A program made the translations under genes and the position numbers. The notes below the pieces were generated by a model. It was not told where the DNA came from. It saw only the letters and a list, made by a program, of their open reading frames with translations, and made no database searches. DNA of 30,229 bases from Chloroflexota bacterium (GTDB lineage: Bacteria; Chloroflexota; UBA11872), in contig JAPOXI010000036.1 of NCBI GenBank assembly GCA_026707185.1, forward strand, positions 1-30,229, read 5' to 3'. Position 1 is the first letter of the stretch. Every line of letters begins with the position of its first letter. Shown one piece after another: positions 25,309 through 30,229 of this stretch.

Positions 25309-26490
25309 GTGACGCCGAAGTTCAGTTCTCGCATCTATCTCGATTACGCCGCCACCACGCCGCTGGATCCGGCGGTGTTTGACGTCATGCGGCCGTACCT
25401 GTGGGCTGAACCGGGCAATCCATCGAGCGTGCATGGGGCCGGGCGGCGCGCGCGGGAGGCCATGGACGCCGCGCGTGAGCAGGTGGCCGACGTGCTGGGC
25501 TGCAAACCAGGCGAGTTGGTCTTCACCAGCGGCGGAACCGAGGCTGACAACCTGGCCGTGATCGGGGCGGCACGGGGGGAAGCGGCACGTGGCCGTCACG
25601 TGGTGACCACGGCGATCGAGCACCACGCCGTGCTGTTTGCCGCCCGCTCGCTGCGAGCAGACGGATTCGACGTCACAGAGCTCGGGGTTGATACCGAGGG
25701 ACGTGTCGACCCGGCCGATCTGGAGGCGGCGGTTCGTCCAGACACGGTGCTCGTAAGCATCGGGCTGGCGAATAACGAGATCGGGACCATCCAGGACATT
25801 CCAGCCCTTGCGCGCATCGCGCACGAGGCGGGTGCACTTGTACACACGGACGCGGTGCAGGCGGCTGGGCAACTCGACATAAATGTTGATCTGCTCAGCG
25901 TCGACCTGTTAAGTTTGTCCGCGCACAAGCTCTACGGCCCCAAGGGGATCGGCGCGTTGTTCGTGCGCGACGGCGTGACTGTGGAGCGACGGGCGTTTGG
26001 CGGGGCGCAGGAACGCGACCGCCGGGCGGGGACCGAGAACGTGCCAGGAATCGTTGGACTGGGCGAAGCGCTGGCGCGTGCCGAAGCTTCACGGGAGCGA
26101 CGCACCATGCATCTGCGGGCCCTGAGCACCACGCTCATTGACCACGTATCCGCAGGGTGCTCGGACGTTCGCGTGACGGGCGCGTCCGAGCGCCGACTGC
26201 CGGCGTTTGCACCATTTGCGTTTGGGAACGTTGATGCCGAGTCGCTCCTTATTCGGCTGGATCTGGCGGGGATTGCCGTGTCCACCGGGGCGGCTTGTAC
26301 GTCGGGCTCGCTGGAACCGTCGCACGTGATCGAAGCACTGGGATTGCCTGAGAGCTTTCGGCGCGGCTCACTGCGCTGCACCGTCGGTCGGGGAACGACA
26401 GCGAAAGAGGTTTCGCAGGCCGGCCAGGCGATCGCACGGCACGTAAGGGCGCTGCGGGCTGTTCCGCCGGCACCGACAGGAGTCATCTAG
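25309..26490 (+). CDS. Cysteine desulfurase (NifS/IscS-like)
   Basis: The 393-residue PLP enzyme moves sulfur from cysteine to a carrier for Fe-S clusters or tRNA thiolation. The Schiff-base lysine is K207 in SLSAHKLYG, supported by H105 in IEHH, D181 and Q184. The catalytic C330 lies in STGAACTSGSLEPSHV, the class I (IscS/NifS) loop rather than the SufS type. The GTG start at 25309 has no ribosome site; CATACT about six bases upstream could be a -10 box for a leaderless transcript. The 88-residue membrane protein starts three bases after the stop. No iscU, mnmA or regulator is seen nearby, so the sulfur acceptor is open. Confidence 0.92.
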   Translation: MTPKFSSRIYLDYAATTPLDPAVFDVMRPYLWAEPGNPSSVHGAGRRAREAMDAAREQVADVLGCKPGELVFTSGGTEADNLAVIGAARGEAARGRHVVTTAIEHHAVLFAARSLRADGFDVTELGVDTEGRVDPADLEAAVRPDTVLVSIGLANNEIGTIQDIPALARIAHEAGALVHTDAVQAAGQLDINVDLLSVDLLSLSAHKLYGPKGIGALFVRDGVTVERRAFGGAQERDRRAGTENVPGIVGLGEALARAEASRERRTMHLRALSTTLIDHVSAGCSDVRVTGASERRLPAFAPFAFGNVDAESLLIRLDLAGIAVSTGAACTSGSLEPSHVIEALGLPESFRRGSLRCTVGRGTTAKEVSQAGQAIARHVRALRAVPPAPTGVI

Positions 26491-26492
26491 GC

Positions 26493-26759
26493 ATGGATGT
26501 GCTTGTTGTGATTCCGCCATCCGTCTATCTGGGGTTGCTTTTGGCGACCTTTGTGAGCTTTACGTTTCACGCGGTCGTGGGTCGGCGCCAGAATTCCGGG
26601 TTCTTCTACTGGCCGTTCGGCGTTGCCGGATTCGCCGGAGGCGCGCTCGCCGCCGGTGCGATTGGCGCGACCTACATGGCGATTGGCGGGTTGCCGATTC
26701 TTGGGGCATTCGTGGGGTGCGTCGTGGGTTTGCTGATCGCGCACCTGGTACTGACCTAG
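26493..26759 (+). CDS. Small multispanning membrane protein of unknown function
   Basis: The 88-residue product is almost entirely hydrophobic, with about three membrane segments (near 8-26, 38-60 and 65-86) and one short basic loop (GRRQNSG) around 30-36. Gly- and Ala-rich helices suggest tight packing. The ATG has AGGAG ten bases upstream, inside the desulfurase 3' end, so the two genes are one transcriptional unit. I recognise no family. Confidence 0.6.
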   Translation: MDVLVVIPPSVYLGLLLATFVSFTFHAVVGRRQNSGFFYWPFGVAGFAGGALAAGAIGATYMAIGGLPILGAFVGCVVGLLIAHLVLT

Positions 26760-26861
26760 CCCTGCCGCTGCGGCGCGACGCGGTGGTGGGGGCAATGCCG
26801 TATACCCGGAGAATTCTGTGCTAGTTTTCTGGTACGCGGTAGTTTCGTTTGGAGTCGGGCG

Positions 26862-26981
26862 ATGCTAGTCCGGCTCGCCAAGCTGATCCTGGGATTTTCG
26901 ATCGGGCTGGTGGCGGGATTCACGCTCCGCGTGATGCGTCCCGAAACCGGAACCGAGCAACCGATGGAGGACCTCCGATAG
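26862..26981 (+). CDS. Putative 39-residue membrane microprotein
   Basis: A short open frame with ATG at 26862 preceded by GGAG seven bases upstream, ending in TAG at 26981. The product has a basic N-terminus (MLVRLAKL), a hydrophobic helix (about 8-22, LILGFSIGLVAGF) and a polar tail with the pattern RPETGTEQ. That shape recalls the YtxH family (membrane helix followed by a P.(S/T)G.E tail), but the match is short. It lies about 100 bases after the 88-residue membrane gene and 104 bases before alaS. Coding is supported by the ribosome site and membrane-helix composition only. Confidence 0.5.
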   Translation: MLVRLAKLILGFSIGLVAGFTLRVMRPETGTEQPMEDLR

Positions 26982-27085
26982 CGCAGGCATAACCCACGGC
27001 TCGCACATCCATTAAGGCTGATCGGGAGGCAGCTTCCGTCGGTCTTTCTTTGTTTTGCGGGCCTGGCCCGCCTGGGGACCACCCG

Positions 27086-29707
27086 ATGAATACGGCCGAG
27101 ATTCGCCACCACTACCTGAACTACTTCGCCGAGCGGGGGCACCGCCTCCTGCCGAGTTCGTCGCTGGTGCCGGTGGGCGATCCGAGCGTGCTGCTGACGT
27201 CGGCGGGCATGCAGCAGTTCAAGCCGTACTTCAGCGGCGAGCGTCCTTCCCCATACCCACGGATCGCGACGGTGCAGAAGTGTTTTCGAACGACCGATCT
27301 GGATGAGGTCGGCGATCTCAGTCACCTGACATTCTTCGAGATGCTCGGCAACTTCAGCTTTGGCGACTACTTCAAGGTGGAGGCCATCACCTGGGCACGC
27401 GAGCTGGTACAGGATGTAATCGGGATTGAAGCCGAGCGGGTCTGGGCGACGGTCTATGAAGGAAGCCCAGGGGTGCCTCGCGACGAGGAAGCGGCGGACA
27501 TTTGGGCGGACCTCGGACATCCACGCGAGCGTATTGCCTACGCGGGCGAGGACAACTTCTGGGGGCCAACCGGCGATAGCGGTCCCTGCGGACCGACGAC
27601 CGAGCTTCACGTGAATCTGCGGCCCGACCTGCCGGACGTGGGGCCGTTGGTTGCGCCGGAGCGCTATCTGGAGATTTGGAACCTCGTGTTCAACCAGTAC
27701 TTCATGTCGGCGGACCGCGAGTTGACACCACTGGAACAGCATGGCGTGGACACCGGGGCCGGCCTGGAGCGCTGGGCGGTGGTGCTGCAGGGCGTGAACT
27801 CGATTTATGAGACGGACACGTGGTGGCCGCTTCTGCGCGAGGCCGCAGGCCGCGCGGGATTGACGTATGAGGCCGATCAGGACAGCGGGCGTTCACTGCG
27901 AGTGATCGCACAGCACAGCCGCGCGGCGGCCTTCCTGATCGGCGACGGGGTGATGCCGGGCAACGAAGGCCGCGGCTACATCCTGCGCCGCAGCATCCGG
28001 CAGGCAGTGCGGCACGCGCGGCAGCTTGGTATCGAGTCGGATGCCTTGGCGCCCGTGGTCGAGACGGCCATCGACGTGATGTCCGAGGAAGGCTACGAGG
28101 ACTTGCTACCGCGCGCAGACTTCATCCGTAGCGTGGCGAGCGACGAAGAGCAGCGTTTTCGCCGAACGCTCGACGCCGGGATGGCGCGCCTGGACGACCT
28201 GCTCGCCGACGTGCCGCGTGGCGGGCAGGTGGACGGCGCGCGAATGTTCGAGCTGTACGACACCTTTGGCTTTCCGCCGGACATAACAAAGGACATCGCG
28301 GCGGCCCGCGGTGTGGATGTCGACGAAGCCGGCTTCGACGACGCGCTGGAAGAGCAGCAGACGCGCAGCCGCGCCGCGCAATCCGATGGTCAGGCGCTCG
28401 CTCTGCCGGCAGGATTCGGCGAGTCCGTCTTTCTCGGATACGACTTCGTGACCGAGGGCGCGGGCACGATCGTGGCCCTGGCCCGCAACGGCGCATTGCT
28501 CGATGCCGCGACGGCGGACGGTCAGGTCATGGTGGTGCTGGACCAGACGCCGTTCTACGGGGAGGCCGGTGGCCAGGTTGGCGATGCAGGCGCCCTGGAG
28601 GGTCCCACAGGCGCGGCGCGCGTGACCGACACGCTGAAGAACCCCGAAGGCACCGTGGTGATGATCGCCGAGGTAACGCGAGGTCAACTGGCGGTGGGCG
28701 AGCGCGTGGGGGCGCGCGTGGATCGCGCACGACGTTTCAACATCATGCGCAACCACACGGCGACCCATCTGCTGCACGCGGGGCTGCGTCGAACGCTGGG
28801 CGATCACGTCCGCCAGGCCGGCTCGCTGGTGGCGCCCGACCGGCTGCGATTCGACTTTACGAATCCCACGCCGGTGACTGATGGCGAGTTGCGCGAGATT
28901 CAGCATTGGGTGAACTCGCAGATTCTCAGCGATCACCAGTTGGTGACCGAGCTGACGGAAGTGCAGGCGGCCGTCGAAGCGGGCGCGATGGCGCTGTTCG
29001 GCGAGAAGTACGGCGAAGAGGTTCGGATGGTCAGGATGGGCGAAATCAGCCGGGAGCTCTGTGGTGGGACACACTGCAGTTCCAGCCACCAGATCGGGCT
29101 GTTTGCGATCGTGCAGGAGTCTGGGATTGCGGCTGGCGTTCGCCGCATTGAAGCCGTGACCGGGGCGGGGGCGGTGACGTTCGTGGAACGGAATCAGGAC
29201 TTGCTGGCTGGGATTGCCCGGCAACTGGAGTCGGCGCCGGCGGAGGCGCCGGAGCGTGTACAGCGCCTATTGACGCAGCAGGCCGACATGCGGCGGCAGT
29301 TGCAGGCATCGGAACGGGCCGAAGCGCGGCGGCAGGCCGAACGATTGGCCGCGGAAGCGGCGACGGTGGGCCCGCTATCGCTGGTTGCGGCCGGAACGTC
29401 GGTGACCAACCGAGACGCGCTTCGCGGGCTCAGCGATGACCTGCGCCAACGCCTGGATACGCCATGGGTGATTGTGCTGGCGGCTGAGATTGACGGCCGT
29501 CCAGCGTTTGTCGCCGCGGCGTCCGACGAGGCCGTAGCGGCCGGCGTCAATGCAGGCGAATTGGCCCGCGCCATGGCGAGAACCGCGGGCGGCGGCGGCG
29601 GCGGCCGGCCCGAACTGGCCATGGCCGGCGGCAAGGACCCGGCACGAATCCCCGCGGCCCTGGACGCGGGACGCGCCTACGTGGCTGAGGCGGTGGCAGC
29701 GGCATGA
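27086..29707 (+). CDS. alaS: Alanyl-tRNA synthetase
   Basis: The 873-residue enzyme charges tRNA-Ala. The N-terminal catalytic core is recognisable by HRLLPSSSLVP, VLLTSAGMQQFKPYF, FRTTDLDEVGD, FFEMLGNFSFGDYFK and GPTGDSGPCGPTTE. The editing domain contains the zinc site made by H557 and H561 (HTATH) and C659 and H663 (CGGTH). The C-terminal Ala-rich coiled coil and DHHA1-type region with GGGGGGRPELAMAGGKD is complete, and the length is normal. I choose the ATG at 27086 with GGGGA seven bases upstream; a TTG at 27050 would add 12 residues. A GC hairpin at 27057-27071 and the ribosome site lie just ahead. Two hairpins follow the stop. Confidence 0.95.
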   Translation: MNTAEIRHHYLNYFAERGHRLLPSSSLVPVGDPSVLLTSAGMQQFKPYFSGERPSPYPRIATVQKCFRTTDLDEVGDLSHLTFFEMLGNFSFGDYFKVEAITWARELVQDVIGIEAERVWATVYEGSPGVPRDEEAADIWADLGHPRERIAYAGEDNFWGPTGDSGPCGPTTELHVNLRPDLPDVGPLVAPERYLEIWNLVFNQYFMSADRELTPLEQHGVDTGAGLERWAVVLQGVNSIYETDTWWPLLREAAGRAGLTYEADQDSGRSLRVIAQHSRAAAFLIGDGVMPGNEGRGYILRRSIRQAVRHARQLGIESDALAPVVETAIDVMSEEGYEDLLPRADFIRSVASDEEQRFRRTLDAGMARLDDLLADVPRGGQVDGARMFELYDTFGFPPDITKDIAAARGVDVDEAGFDDALEEQQTRSRAAQSDGQALALPAGFGESVFLGYDFVTEGAGTIVALARNGALLDAATADGQVMVVLDQTPFYGEAGGQVGDAGALEGPTGAARVTDTLKNPEGTVVMIAEVTRGQLAVGERVGARVDRARRFNIMRNHTATHLLHAGLRRTLGDHVRQAGSLVAPDRLRFDFTNPTPVTDGELREIQHWVNSQILSDHQLVTELTEVQAAVEAGAMALFGEKYGEEVRMVRMGEISRELCGGTHCSSSHQIGLFAIVQESGIAAGVRRIEAVTGAGAVTFVERNQDLLAGIARQLESAPAEAPERVQRLLTQQADMRRQLQASERAEARRQAERLAAEAATVGPLSLVAAGTSVTNRDALRGLSDDLRQRLDTPWVIVLAAEIDGRPAFVAAASDEAVAAGVNAGELARAMARTAGGGGGGRPELAMAGGKDPARIPAALDAGRAYVAEAVAAA

Positions 29708-29751
29708 AAGCAGTTCGCGAGCGGCGTCCCGACACGGTTCAGCGCGTGTAC

Positions 29752-29807
29752 ATCCCGGAGGCCGGGATAAACCGGCCGCGCCTTCATAGCCCACCTCGGC
29801 CGGTTTT
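29752..29807 (+). terminator. Tandem hairpins after alaS, possible terminator
   Basis: The first hairpin is perfect: ATCCCGG (29752-29758), loop AGG, CCGGGAT (29762-29768). Directly after it AAACCGGCCG (29769-29778) pairs over ten bases with CGGCCGGTTT (29797-29806), loop 18, followed by T. The second, GC-rich and ending in TTTT, resembles an intrinsic terminator; its AAA/TTT ends make it potentially bidirectional. Both lie in the frame that would extend the next gene to 29704, so they argue that this extension is non-coding. Confidence 0.45.
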
Positions 29808-29916
29808 CGAAAGATCTCCCCGCGCTGGTCGCGGCGTTGTGTTCGAACGGCTTACGTCGAATGACCCTGAGCCGAAATCGGCTGCCTGGCGCCTCCCGCG
29901 CTCGACGGTTGCACCG

Positions 29917-30229
29917 ATGCGGCTCTGGCGAGAACCGATGTCCCGAGTGTCCATCGCGGCGATTGTGGCCGGCTTGGCGGCGGTCTTGGTTGCGGTTGTG
30001 GCGTTTCAATACTTCGTCGTCCCCTCGAGCACGATTGTGGTCGCGCCGCAGGCGAAGCGCCTGCCGTTTGACGCGACGGTCCGCATCGATCCGGACGCCG
30101 GGTCGCTGGATCTGGACCGCGGCATCGTGCCGGCAACGGTCATGGAGGCTACGGTTCAGGACGCACTGACCAAGCCCACAACGGGACGTCGGCGAGAGGC
30201 CCAGGGTGTTGCCACCGGCTTTGTGACGA
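29917..30229 (+). CDS. Partial membrane-anchored protein at the right edge (possible baseplate J-like family)
   Basis: The open frame runs off the window. From the ATG at 29917 it encodes a short basic N-terminus, a membrane segment (about residues 12-35 of this start) and a beta-rich extracytoplasmic part with the pattern RIDPDAGSLDLDRGIVPAT and PTTGRR. This pattern recalls secreted Chloroflexota proteins annotated as baseplate J/gp47-like, but the piece is too short to assign. The same frame is open back to an ATG at 29704 that overlaps the alaS stop. I prefer a start near 29917 or 29938 because two hairpins lie in the earlier part and G+C at third codon positions rises only near 29881. No convincing ribosome site is seen for either ATG. 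Confidence 0.5.
   Translation, partial: MRLWREPMSRVSIAAIVAGLAAVLVAVVAFQYFVVPSSTIVVAPQAKRLPFDATVRIDPDAGSLDLDRGIVPATVMEATVQDALTKPTTGRRREAQGVATGFVT

Noticed and set aside
27057..27071. GC hairpin GCGGGC-CTG-GCCCGC before alaS as a terminator
   Set aside because: On the plus strand it is followed by CTGGGG, not by T, and the T-rich part precedes it. It may affect ribosome access but is not a terminator by sequence.
26982..27085. T-box or other riboswitch in the alaS leader
   Set aside because: The leader is only about 100 bases and shows no T-box consensus or specifier/antiterminator layout.
29752..29806. Tandem hairpins as the RNA target of the ANTAR regulator
   Set aside because: ANTAR targets have two short stems with six-base loops. 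These loops are 3 and 18 bases.
29837..30169. 110-codon plus-strand frame in another phase at the right edge
   Set aside because: It is Arg/Ser-rich without a domain and overlaps the frame that encodes a clear membrane anchor.

Overview
The window is a GC-rich bacterial chromosome segment with 21 supported protein genes (one running off the right edge), a possible 39-codon gene, one tRNA gene and several candidate non-coding elements. Several features suggest a member of the Chloroflexota: abundant GTG/TTG starts, a Tat-exported SpoIID-like protein, a DUF3048 lipoprotein, an ANTAR response regulator and a cdaA-cdaR pair, all without sporulation genes nearby. This is inferred from gene content; no rRNA or phylogenetic marker here settles it. 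There is no prophage, transposase, CRISPR array or obvious genomic island, so it reads as housekeeping and accessory metabolism.

Layout. At 1-650 lie a small coiled-coil membrane protein gene, tRNA-His(GUG) and a polypurine tract. At 651-3902 a large family-2 glycoside hydrolase (minus) is divergent from a membrane-anchored LysM protein (plus). At 3926-9833 five minus-strand genes sit close together: TIM-barrel sugar isomerase, DUF3048 lipoprotein, D-2-hydroxyacid dehydrogenase, RNase J-like metallo-beta-lactamase and a cyclase-fold protein that seems to have lost its metal site. At 9834-10669 there is a lower-GC patch with one orphan gene. At 10670-15120 come the minus-strand genes dnaN, gamma-glutamyltransferase and a membrane-fused spermidine synthase-like protein. 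At 15348-20098 three plus-strand genes encode an ANTAR regulator, a YfhO-family membrane protein and a group-4 glycosyltransferase. At 20095-25155 a tightly coupled minus-strand set encodes a Tat-exported SpoIID-like protein, ornithine carbamoyltransferase, diadenylate cyclase CdaA and its YbbR partner CdaR. At 25309-30229 plus-strand genes encode a cysteine desulfurase, an 88-residue membrane protein, a possible 39-residue membrane microprotein, alanyl-tRNA synthetase and the start of a membrane protein.

The clearest functional groups are envelope and osmotic control (SpoIID-like plus CdaA/CdaR), surface glycan assembly (YfhO plus glycosyltransferase) and tRNA or sulfur metabolism (desulfurase and AlaRS). 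I found no convincing wholly new system. The best leads are the metal-site-less cyclase-fold protein, the SpoIID-argF-cdaA-cdaR coupling, the nested palindrome upstream of the SpoIID-like gene, the tandem hairpins after alaS and the unlisted 39-codon gene.
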